From NCBI GenBank assembly GCA_015523575.1, contig WAJZ01000025.1, positions 1-5,399 on the forward strand: 5,399 nt of DNA, given 5' to 3'. The stretch comes from Candidatus Hestiella acidicharens (GTDB taxonomy: Archaea > Thermoproteota > Thermoprotei_A > Sulfolobales > Acidilobaceae). This document shows positions 1 to 5,399 of this stretch, one piece after another (within the stretch, counting starts at the first letter, position 1; every line of letters begins with the position of its first letter). The position numbers were made by a program, and so were the translations under genes. The notes below the pieces were generated by a model. That model was not told where the DNA came from, did not search any database, and saw only the letters and a list, made by a program, of their open reading frames with translations.

Positions 1-452
1 GCAACGCCCTGATCGCCCTTGAAAATGAGATGAATAATATCTTCTCTAGGTTTGGTTTGGATTACTCTAGGATAGAAATAAGAGAAAATGATGAAGGAAA
101 CCTTGGCGTCTATGTCATCGATAGATCAGGTAACGAGAGACCTGTCTCTGTTTTAAGCGGGGGTGAACAAACGGTTATAGCCCTAACCTTCATAATAGCT
201 TTAAATAAAATAATACAAGCAAAGATAGGTTTCTTAGCGCTAGATGAACCTACAGAAAGCCTGGACGAACAGAGGAGGAAGGTTCTAGTAGATGTGTTGG
301 GCAGACTTACAGAAAGCTATGATAATTCCCCACCCCCAATAAACCAGCTGATATTGGTAACTCATCATGCAGACATAATTGACGCTATAGACCAAGTTTG
401 CAATATAAGTAAAAAAGATGGCGTGTCGAAGGTTCAGTGTCAAGGTGATTGA
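1..452 (+). CDS. rad50: DNA double-strand break repair ATPase Rad50, C-terminal fragment (5' end outside window)
   Basis: Rad50 is the SMC-like ATPase that works with the Mre11 nuclease to bind and process DNA double-strand ends. Only the last 149 residues are present; the frame is open to the left edge (first full codon at nt 3), so the internal ATG at nt 30 is not the start. Visible parts of the C-terminal ATPase lobe, in order, are the ABC signature LSGGEQ (nt 153-170), the Walker B and D-loop stretch LALDEPTESLD (nt 234-266, catalytic Glu at 246-248), and the H-loop LVTHHAD (His at 363-368). The Walker A lobe, coiled coil and zinc hook lie upstream. The TGA stop (450-452) sits 1 nt before the nurA ATG and overlaps the end of its ribosome-binding region, which suggests translational coupling. 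SMC or another ABC-type repair ATPase is the alternative, but nurA and herA next door make Rad50 much more likely. Confidence 0.94.
   Translation, partial: NALIALENEMNNIFSRFGLDYSRIEIRENDEGNLGVYVIDRSGNERPVSVLSGGEQTVIALTFIIALNKIIQAKIGFLALDEPTESLDEQRRKVLVDVLGRLTESYDNSPPPINQLILVTHHADIIDAIDQVCNISKKDGVSKVQCQGD
444..449 (+). promoter_or_regulatory. Shine-Dalgarno site of nurA
   Basis: GGTGAT, complementary to the archaeal 16S rRNA 3' end (AUCACC), lies 4 nt before ATG 454, inside the last codons of rad50. It decides the start: the in-frame ATG at 418 has only an A-rich stretch upstream and would overlap rad50 by 35 nt. Confidence 0.75.
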
Positions 453-453
453 A

Positions 454-1608
454 ATGGATTCCAGCCTTATAAATGCGGCGCTTAACAATAGGGATATAAT
501 ACTAAGCATAATTAGAAAGGCGCAGTATAGTACCAAGTGTAATGTAAGGTGGAGACAATTACCAGAAAAGTCAGATGACGAATTTGAATACTCTGCTGAA
601 GATGGCGGGGATATGGTATCAGAGTTTGATACCTTTACCCTGTATATGGTGAAATCATATTCTAGCTTTTTTAATCCTTTAAGCCAGCCACACAAATATG
701 CACTCGTCGGATTGCTTATACCTCCAAAATATGCCCTTTATAGGGTATCAACGTATAGGGAAGTGCTTGAGGCTAAGGCTTCTTTAGATGCTATTCCTCA
801 AGATGGTCTTTTTCTCTTTGATGGTAGCATATTTCCGGTAGTTACTTGGTGGGCTCCAAGAACTTCAATAAAAGATGGTAAAAGGTTAAGTGAGCTTATA
901 GAGGTATCACAAGAAAAAGTAGGGGATGTGGGCATAGAATATAATAAGCTGATGGATATGTCATTAGACCACCCCCAAGTACCAGTAATATTAATGGACA
1001 TGGCTTTGAAGAGAGGCGAAATAGAGGGAAAAGAGGAGTGGTACCTTGCTTTAGAGATATTTGAAAAGCTATTCGTTTACAAAGAATTAATTAAAAAAAT
1101 ATGGAAAAGAGGATCTATACCGATATATATAACCAAGACGAGCAGGTCTACAAAGTTATGCGGGTTAAACCTACCAGATGTTCATATATTAAAAAGGCTA
1201 AGACCATTAAAACCTGGTTACGTGTTATGGGAGGATAGCCTAGGCATAGGGGTTTATGACAGGATAGGTGAGGGCGCCGAAACTATGTATCCAGAAACGG
1301 GTGGGATACGCGATTTCTACACGAAAAGGCTTGGAATATTAAAAATATATGCTAGGCTATCCCAAGGCGGTTCAATCTTGCAAATAGAGGCACTTTTTGA
1401 TGCGAGCAAAGGAATACCTAACGCTGAGGAATTCTCAGAGGAGGTTTTGGCAAAAATTTTATCGATACCAATGCAAAGAGGCTATCCAACACCCCTAGTG
1501 TTAGCACATCATCATGCTGTAATAACTAGGAGGGATATGGAGTCTATAATTAAGGTTAGTGGTCTTGAGGGTGAAACAAGGGAGAGGGAAATGCTCGTGT
1601 ACTTTTAG
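454..1608 (+). CDS. nurA: NurA nuclease (HerA-associated 5'-3' DNA end resection nuclease)
   Basis: NurA is a dimeric, Mn-dependent RNase H-like nuclease that works with the HerA translocase to resect DNA ends. The protein is 384 residues from ATG 454. Catalytic positions can be assigned by motif and spacing: D50 in AEDGGD (motif I), E106 in REVLEAK, D123 in FLFDGS, then Y344 in RGYPTP and H352 in LAHHHAV. The spacings D-E (56), E-D (17) and Y-H (8) equal those I recall for Sulfolobus NurA (D58, E114, D131, Y291, H299), so the active site looks complete. The distance from D123 to Y344 is about 60 residues longer than in that protein, which suggests an extra segment in the middle. There is no signal peptide or membrane segment; it is cytoplasmic. 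It sits 1 nt after rad50 and 14 nt before herA. A longer form from ATG 418 would add 12 residues but lacks a ribosome site. Confidence 0.92.
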   Translation: MDSSLINAALNNRDIILSIIRKAQYSTKCNVRWRQLPEKSDDEFEYSAEDGGDMVSEFDTFTLYMVKSYSSFFNPLSQPHKYALVGLLIPPKYALYRVSTYREVLEAKASLDAIPQDGLFLFDGSIFPVVTWWAPRTSIKDGKRLSELIEVSQEKVGDVGIEYNKLMDMSLDHPQVPVILMDMALKRGEIEGKEEWYLALEIFEKLFVYKELIKKIWKRGSIPIYITKTSRSTKLCGLNLPDVHILKRLRPLKPGYVLWEDSLGIGVYDRIGEGAETMYPETGGIRDFYTKRLGILKIYARLSQGGSILQIEALFDASKGIPNAEEFSEEVLAKILSIPMQRGYPTPLVLAHHHAVITRRDMESIIKVSGLEGETREREMLVYF

Positions 1609-1610
1609 GG

Positions 1611-1616
1611 GGTGAT
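1611..1616 (+). promoter_or_regulatory. Shine-Dalgarno site of herA
   Basis: GGTGAT preceded by a G-run lies 6 nt before the TTG at 1623, in the short nurA-herA gap. It supports TTG as the herA start. Confidence 0.75.
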
Positions 1617-1622
1617 TTTCTT

Positions 1623-3155
1623 TTGGAATGCGGAGATAGGTTTGTTGGCTACATAATAGGCGAGAGTAGTCCTAGGAGGAGCCTAATTATTTTTTCACAT
1701 GATACTGGTATCAGGATTTCGGCTGGTATGTATTTAGCAGTAGAAACAGTTGATGGCTGTATTCTTGGAATCCTCGAGCATTTATCTTCAGGTAGCAGGC
1801 TCCTGCCAGATACAATAACGGATTCAGAATCCGTTGGTTCAGTTGTTATATCTCTAACAGAGGACGTTCTACTTAGGGAAAGCTATCTTAAGGGAACAGT
1901 TAGGTGGTTAAGCTATTTGAACAGCCTGAAAAAAGGTATTGTTGAATCTCCAAAAGTTCCACCAATGCCAGGTGCAAAGGTATATGCAGCTAAGAGGGAG
2001 GATTTGGATAATGTCTTCGCACCAAATGAAGACGCTTGGGTTTCTATAGGTAGGCTTTCAACAGCAAACGTTGAATATAAAATAAATATAAACAAGGTAC
2101 AGAGGCACCTTGCAATTCTAGCAGTAACTGGTGGTGGGAAAAGTAATACCGTTTGTGTAATAGCAAAGAAGGTTGTAAGGGAACTGAACGGAACTATCGT
2201 GATATTTGACATGCATGGTGAATACGGTGACCTAAACCTAGGCAACAAGGCATATGTAACAAAGCCATATATAAACCCTATAGCAATGGATCTGAGCGAG
2301 TTAAAACAGCTCGCAAAGCTCCCTCCTAATGCTACTAATCAAGAAAGAATTTTGAGGCGTGCCTGGGATTTGTTGAGGGAAAAGCTAAACAAAAATTTAG
2401 AGGTTGAAAACTTTATGGCAGAACTTAGGGCAATTGTAGAGGGGATGAGAGAAGGGGGTAAGGCAGAAAGGAAGAAAGCTGTAGATGGCGTGTTGAATAG
2501 GCTTGATGATATAATAGATTATTATGGTGATATATTGAACCCTAAAAAAGCTCCGTTGATTCTAGAAAATATAATACAGCCGGGAAAGCTGACAGTATTT
2601 GATTTAAGTGAAGTAGACACCGATGGAGCAGATGCTATAGTAAGCCACTATCTAAGAAGGATCTTACAAGAGAGGAAGAAATGGAAAAGGGGTAAGGAGA
2701 AAGGGTATCCTGTTCCAATATTTGTTGTGATTGAGGAAGCACATATACTTGTTCCTAGTCAAGAAAAAACCTTAAGCCATTACTGGGCATCAAGAATTGC
2801 AAGAGAAGGGAGAAAATTTGGTGTTGGACTGATATTGGTCAGCCAAAGGCCAAAGAATCTCGACCAAGATGTGTTAAGTCAGATGAACAACAAAATTATA
2901 TTGAGGATGGTAGAACCCCAAGATATAAGTTATGTACAATCTGCAAGTGAAGAGTTGAGCAGCGACCTAGCAAACCTCTTACCAAGCCTAAATCCAGGGG
3001 AGGCTATTGTTATAGGTAGCATAGCGAAGCTCCCAGCTTTGGTCAAGATCGAGGAGTGCAGGGATAAGAGGCTTGGACACGATATAGATATAGTTAAAGA
3101 ATGGTCTGAAAGTAGTGCAGAAATCAGCGAAGAAGAGGTGGAGTCGTACTTTTAA
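1623..3155 (+). CDS. herA: HerA DNA translocase/helicase (FtsK-HerA superfamily ATPase)
   Basis: HerA is a hexameric ring ATPase that translocates on double-stranded DNA and, bound to NurA, drives end resection. The product is 510 residues, close to the usual length (about 500). Residues 1 to about 140 form the beta-rich HAS barrel (begins VGYIIGES) that contacts NurA. The RecA-like ATPase core follows: Walker A VTGGGKS (K173), the HerA-type DMHGEY motif (196-201), a helical segment at about 235-300, Walker B VVIEEAH (E371, E372), an arginine-finger region RIAREGRKFG (R391, R394, R397) and a sensor SQRP (408-410). The C-terminal tail is acidic and ends in SYF. The start is TTG, chosen for the good GGTGAT site 6 nt upstream and because it yields the complete HAS domain. 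Walker A has Gly in place of the more usual Ser (GGGKS for GSGKS), which should not impair nucleotide binding. The methyltransferase gene starts 1 nt after its stop. Confidence 0.95.
   Translation: MECGDRFVGYIIGESSPRRSLIIFSHDTGIRISAGMYLAVETVDGCILGILEHLSSGSRLLPDTITDSESVGSVVISLTEDVLLRESYLKGTVRWLSYLNSLKKGIVESPKVPPMPGAKVYAAKREDLDNVFAPNEDAWVSIGRLSTANVEYKININKVQRHLAILAVTGGGKSNTVCVIAKKVVRELNGTIVIFDMHGEYGDLNLGNKAYVTKPYINPIAMDLSELKQLAKLPPNATNQERILRRAWDLLREKLNKNLEVENFMAELRAIVEGMREGGKAERKKAVDGVLNRLDDIIDYYGDILNPKKAPLILENIIQPGKLTVFDLSEVDTDGADAIVSHYLRRILQERKKWKRGKEKGYPVPIFVVIEEAHILVPSQEKTLSHYWASRIAREGRKFGVGLILVSQRPKNLDQDVLSQMNNKIILRMVEPQDISYVQSASEELSSDLANLLPSLNPGEAIVIGSIAKLPALVKIEECRDKRLGHDIDIVKEWSESSAEISEEEVESYF
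1817..1835. repeat. Perfect 9-bp inverted repeat with single-base centre inside herA
   Basis: AACGGATTC and GAATCCGTT flank one central A, giving a 19-bp odd palindrome within the coding sequence of the HerA HAS domain (residues N-ITDSESV-C). The arms are exact. A centre of one base makes a stable hairpin unlikely without opening the inner pairs, so a protein-binding palindrome or plain chance are the simpler readings. Confidence 0.5.
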
Positions 3156-3156
3156 A

Positions 3157-4014
3157 ATGGAGATCTTTTCCTTTTCTCCCTTAAATGGTATAGCTCTCTC
3201 GCCCTTAGAATCAAAAAAATTGTTAAGAAATGAAAGGGTTACAATAAACCTAGGCATGGATCAGGCTAGATACATTTCTGATGGAAACCTGATAAGGATA
3301 TCCTTTCAGGGGAGGATTTATGAGATCAATAAAGAAATCTTGGAATTCCATGTAAATAGGAGGTCGATCCTTGTTATAGAAGGAAAAAGGATATATGAAG
3401 CGGAGGTGAGAACGCAGAGGGCCTATTACAAACTTGTACCGTTAAACAGAGTAAGTGAGGTCACCCTAGAGATAAATGGGATACACATGCATAGGATAAA
3501 GGGGACAAGCCCTTTGGATGATGCTAAGAGAAAGGTTGTTATGGCTGGAGTTAAGAATAATTTAAGCGTTTTAGAAGTAGGTACAGGCCTTGGTTACACT
3601 ACCATAAGTTCCCTAAAGTTTGGAGCAAAAAAGGTTGTCACTATAGAAAAGGACGAGAATGTCTTATGGCTAGCTGAAAGGAACCCTTGGAGTCAATGGC
3701 TTCTATCAAATAAAATTATAATACTTAAAGGAGACGCTTTTTATCTAGTTGATGAGATAAATGAGAGGTTTGACGTTATATTGCATGATCCGCCGAGGTT
3801 TATGTCTGATAGTGGAATACTCTATAGCGAAGAATTTTATAGAAAGTTAAGAAAGCTTATTAAGCCTCGGGGTACGATGTTCCATTATATAGGAGATCCG
3901 GGAAGGCTTAAGGGTAAGTCATTACGTAGTAAAGTAGCAAGAAGGTTAAAGAGGTCAGGTTTTAACATAGTTCGCTATGATGAGAAGTCTATGGGGCTCA
4001 TCCTTAAAGTCTAA
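3157..4014 (+). CDS. Predicted archaeal class I SAM-dependent methyltransferase (COG2521-like)
   Basis: This is a probable SAM-dependent methyltransferase of unknown substrate, 285 residues. An N-terminal beta-rich region (about 1-125) precedes a Rossmann-fold domain. Visible motifs are motif I LEVGTGLGYT (139-148, SAM binding), the acidic end of strand 2 TIEKDE (E164, expected to bind the SAM ribose), and motif IV ILHDPPRF (D211-P-P-R214), at the position where amino-methyltransferases carry (D/N)PP(Y/F). The overall pattern resembles the archaeal COG2521 group from memory; no search was possible. ATG 3157 is chosen because it lies 1 nt after the herA stop and gives a natural N-terminus. An in-frame GTG at 3115 would overlap herA. 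The nearest GGTGG (3137-3141) is 15 nt upstream, rather far, so translation may depend on coupling to herA. No membrane segments. The context suggests co-expression with the end-resection genes, but a role in repair is only inference. Confidence 0.85.
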   Translation: MEIFSFSPLNGIALSPLESKKLLRNERVTINLGMDQARYISDGNLIRISFQGRIYEINKEILEFHVNRRSILVIEGKRIYEAEVRTQRAYYKLVPLNRVSEVTLEINGIHMHRIKGTSPLDDAKRKVVMAGVKNNLSVLEVGTGLGYTTISSLKFGAKKVVTIEKDENVLWLAERNPWSQWLLSNKIIILKGDAFYLVDEINERFDVILHDPPRFMSDSGILYSEEFYRKLRKLIKPRGTMFHYIGDPGRLKGKSLRSKVARRLKRSGFNIVRYDEKSMGLILKV

Positions 4015-4015
4015 C

Positions 4016-4044
4016 TATTCTAAATTTTTTATGCTTTTAGAATA
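4016..4044 (+). terminator. Terminator-like inverted repeat with T-run after the methyltransferase gene
   Basis: TATTCTAAA (4016-4024) and TTTAGAATA (4036-4044) are exact reverse complements separated by 11 nt; a run of six T (4025-4030) lies in the loop. Archaeal transcription usually stops at T-rich stretches, so the T-run itself may be the active signal, and its place 2 nt after the stop codon fits the end of the repair operon. The stem is AT-rich and weak, so an operator-like palindrome is an alternative. Confidence 0.5.
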
Positions 4045-4062
4045 ATAGCCTATATAGCTCTC

Positions 4063-4082
4063 TTTGGCACGATTTGGCACGA
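4063..4082. repeat. Tandem direct repeat of a decamer
   Basis: TTTGGCACGA occurs twice back to back with no mismatch. The unit equals about one helical turn, so two copies would face the same side of the DNA. I saw no third copy elsewhere in the window. It could be a regulatory site or a slippage product. Confidence 0.6.
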
Positions 4083-4210
4083 TAGATTTGCTAATGATTC
4101 TAGGTGATCGATGAGGTCATTTAGCGGATTAAGTAACAGTAAGTTCAACATTCATTATATGCATTAGATCTCGAGTTCAGGGTGTTAGATTTTTTATTTC
4201 TAAAAATTAG

Positions 4211-4218
4211 TTATAAAT
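4211..4218 (+). promoter_or_regulatory. Candidate TATA box for the glycosyltransferase gene (distal)
   Basis: TTATAAAT preceded by an A-rich stretch (AAAAA at 4202-4206) resembles an archaeal BRE/TATA pair. With a usual distance of about 25 nt, transcription would start near 4240 and leave a leader of about 45-50 nt that includes the Shine-Dalgarno site at 4277. This is the choice most compatible with a ribosome-binding site being used. Not confirmed. Confidence 0.4.
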
Positions 4219-4258
4219 TGTGTTAGAGAATGACAATTCGTTCAGAACAGCCTCTAGA

Positions 4259-4268
4259 TTATATAAAA
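4259..4268 (+). promoter_or_regulatory. Candidate TATA box for the glycosyltransferase gene (proximal)
   Basis: TTATATAAAA is a strong match to the archaeal TATA consensus, but transcription starting about 25 nt downstream would begin at or close to the TTG start codon, leaving out the Shine-Dalgarno site. It would therefore imply leaderless translation from TTG, which is less usual. Confidence 0.35.
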
Positions 4269-4276
4269 GAGTAGAT

Positions 4277-4283
4277 GGGGTGA
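4277..4283 (+). promoter_or_regulatory. Shine-Dalgarno site of the glycosyltransferase gene
   Basis: GGGGTGA lies 4 nt before TTG 4288. It is the basis for choosing TTG as the start, since no in-frame ATG lies close by; the first in-frame ATG is at 4546, inside the catalytic domain. Confidence 0.7.
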
Positions 4284-4287
4284 AACA

Positions 4288-5399
4288 TTGGAACCCTCAA
4301 TAATATATATAGCTATTCCGATATCCTTTGTTTCGTTCTTCTTAGCCTTAGAAATTGCAATATACATAAATTCTTATTACATAGTAAAGAGGGATCCGCC
4401 AGGAGATCCTGCTCAAAAGGTGGTGACCTTACCAAAGGTCTCTATTATAGTGCCTGCATATAAAGAAGGAAAAAACATAGTTGATGCATTGAGCTCCATA
4501 TCAAGGCTTAGTTATCCTAAGGATAGGCTTGAGGCAATAATAGCTATGGAAAAAGGCGACGCAAAAACATTATCACATTTAAAGGAAGCAGGCATAAGAT
4601 TTGGTGAAAAATACACAATCTGGAATGGCATAAAGGTCAGAATAGTATTTAATAGAGGTATTAAAGGTAAGCCCTCTTCTCTTAATGAGGCCGTGAAGGA
4701 ATCAGAAGGCGATATAATTGGTATTTGTGACGCTGACGATATCCTTGAAAGAAATATTGCGATTGAGGCGGTTAGATATATAAAAGGTGGTTTCTCTGCT
4801 GTTCAATTCGCAAGGTATATAATAAATACTAGTGGTATAATAGAGGAGTCCCAACAAGGAGAGCTAGAAATAAGTAACAATTATTTTAGCCCATCCTTCG
4901 TTTTAATGGGAAAAGTTCCCCCTCTCCTTGGTTCTGGGTATTTTATAGAAAAAAAGGCTCTAGTAGACGTGGGGCTTTATAACATAAAGGCACCTACAGA
5001 GGATCTTGACTTGACTATAAAGCTGGCTGAAAAAGGGTATAGAATAACCTTTGTAAATGAAAAAATGGTCTATACTAGGGCTGTAAAGACATTGTGGGAA
5101 CTAGTAAGGCAGAGGGAGAGGTGGGTTAGAGGAGCAATACTTTTGATAGGAAAGGCTATTAAAAATGCAAAAAAGCTTTGGCCACTGCTTTCTTTGAATA
5201 TAATGGTGCCTCTCGTCGGGGTTTTTGGACAGCTTCTCTCTATAGCCTCTTTGGTCTTTATTTTTAGGCCTAGACCAATCCTCGTTATATTGGATATACC
5301 CCTTTTTATTTCGATTTTATCCTATTTAATCAAATACATAACTATAGGAAAGAAAGTTAGAAGCATACCGGTGTTGTATGCAGCTTATGCATTGGCTGA
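4288..5399 (+). CDS. Membrane glycosyltransferase family 2 (cellulose/hyaluronan synthase-like), 3' end outside window
   Basis: This is an inverting GT2 enzyme expected to transfer sugars from a nucleotide-sugar on the cytoplasmic face of the membrane, for a surface polysaccharide or glycolipid. The visible part is 370 codons from TTG 4288, still open at the right edge. The order is an N-terminal membrane helix (about 4-33, IIYIAIPISFVSFFLALEIA), a GT-A domain beginning VSIIVPAYKEG, a KGKPSSLNEAV stretch, the metal-binding DADD (148-151), GSGYFIEKKAL acceptor-side motif, TEDLD (T237-E-D239, catalytic base) and QRERW (275-279), then at least two hydrophobic segments from about 297. The D, DxD, TED and Q(R/Q)xRW set matches processive GT2 enzymes such as BcsA and HasA. 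The usual first DDGS-type motif reads AMEKGD (E88, D91) here, which occurs in some relatives. It has its own promoter region and probably begins a separate unit. The polymer or acceptor cannot be told from the sequence. Confidence 0.9.
   Translation, partial: MEPSIIYIAIPISFVSFFLALEIAIYINSYYIVKRDPPGDPAQKVVTLPKVSIIVPAYKEGKNIVDALSSISRLSYPKDRLEAIIAMEKGDAKTLSHLKEAGIRFGEKYTIWNGIKVRIVFNRGIKGKPSSLNEAVKESEGDIIGICDADDILERNIAIEAVRYIKGGFSAVQFARYIINTSGIIEESQQGELEISNNYFSPSFVLMGKVPPLLGSGYFIEKKALVDVGLYNIKAPTEDLDLTIKLAEKGYRITFVNEKMVYTRAVKTLWELVRQRERWVRGAILLIGKAIKNAKKLWPLLSLNIMVPLVGVFGQLLSIASLVFIFRPRPILVILDIPLFISILSYLIKYITIGKKVRSIPVLYAAYALA

Larger units (their letters stand above)
4015..4287. other. Intergenic region between the repair operon and the glycosyltransferase unit
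   Basis: This 273-nt AT-rich gap has no convincing protein gene on either strand; the longest ATG-started frame I found on the plus strand encodes 18 residues (4111-4167). It contains a terminator-like inverted repeat at the left, a tandem decamer, an 8-bp direct repeat, two T-runs and at least three TATA-like elements (4051-4056, 4211-4218, 4259-4268). No tRNA or rRNA signature was seen. I read it as a termination region followed by the promoter region of the downstream gene. Confidence 0.7.

Noticed and set aside
418..453. Upstream ATG as the nurA start
   Set aside because: It overlaps rad50 by 35 nt and lacks a ribosome-binding site, whereas ATG 454 has GGTGAT 4 nt upstream.
285..695. 136-codon reverse-strand open frame across the rad50-nurA junction
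   Set aside because: It is antisense to two well-supported genes with intact catalytic motifs, and its product resembles no family I know.
1913..2248. 111-codon reverse-strand open frame inside herA
   Set aside because: It lies opposite the Walker A region of herA and has no ribosome site or recognisable domain; it is a by-product of the codon use of herA.
2988..3257. 89-codon reverse-strand open frame over the herA-methyltransferase junction
   Set aside because: It is antisense to both genes, and no promoter or family resemblance is visible.
4098..4140. Possible C/D box guide RNA around GTGATCGATGAGG
   Set aside because: The C box match is imperfect and no CTGA D box follows at a suitable distance on either strand.
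4166..4180. Palindromic AGATCT and CTCGAG next to each other
   Set aside because: These are short six-base palindromes expected by chance, with no extended symmetry around them.

Overview
The window looks like a piece of chromosome from a thermophilic or hyperthermophilic archaeon, most likely within Thermoproteota (Crenarchaeota and relatives). The reasons are the Rad50-NurA-HerA DNA-end-processing cluster, an archaeal type of methyltransferase, a moderately AT-rich composition with heavy use of ATA (Ile) and AGG/AGA (Arg), GGTGAT-type Shine-Dalgarno sites, TTG start codons and TATA-like promoter elements. I cannot name a genus from the sequence alone.

Layout. Positions 1-452 carry the 3' end of rad50, cut by the window edge. 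A compact same-strand series follows: nurA (454-1608, 1 nt after the rad50 stop), herA (1623-3155, 14 nt after nurA) and a class I SAM-dependent methyltransferase (3157-4014, 1 nt after the herA stop). The spacing points to one polycistronic transcript whose promoter, and probably mre11, lie upstream of the window. A 273-nt AT-rich gap (4015-4287) follows. It holds a terminator-like inverted repeat with a T-run, a tandem decamer and TATA-like elements. A separate unit then begins with a membrane glycosyltransferase family 2 gene (TTG at 4288), which runs off the right edge.

How the genes fit together. In archaea, Mre11-Rad50 recognises and opens DNA ends, and the HerA hexamer translocates on DNA while driving the NurA nuclease to produce 3' overhangs for RadA-mediated recombination. 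All catalytic motifs I could check in the visible Rad50, NurA and HerA are intact. The methyltransferase is placed as if it were part of the same unit, but its substrate is unknown. The glycosyltransferase probably makes a surface glycan or glycolipid and has no evident link to the repair cluster.

No clearly new system is visible. The points most worth checking are the methyltransferase tied to the resection operon, an apparent insertion of about 60 residues in the middle of NurA, a perfect 19-bp odd palindrome inside herA, and the repeat-bearing gap upstream of the glycosyltransferase gene.
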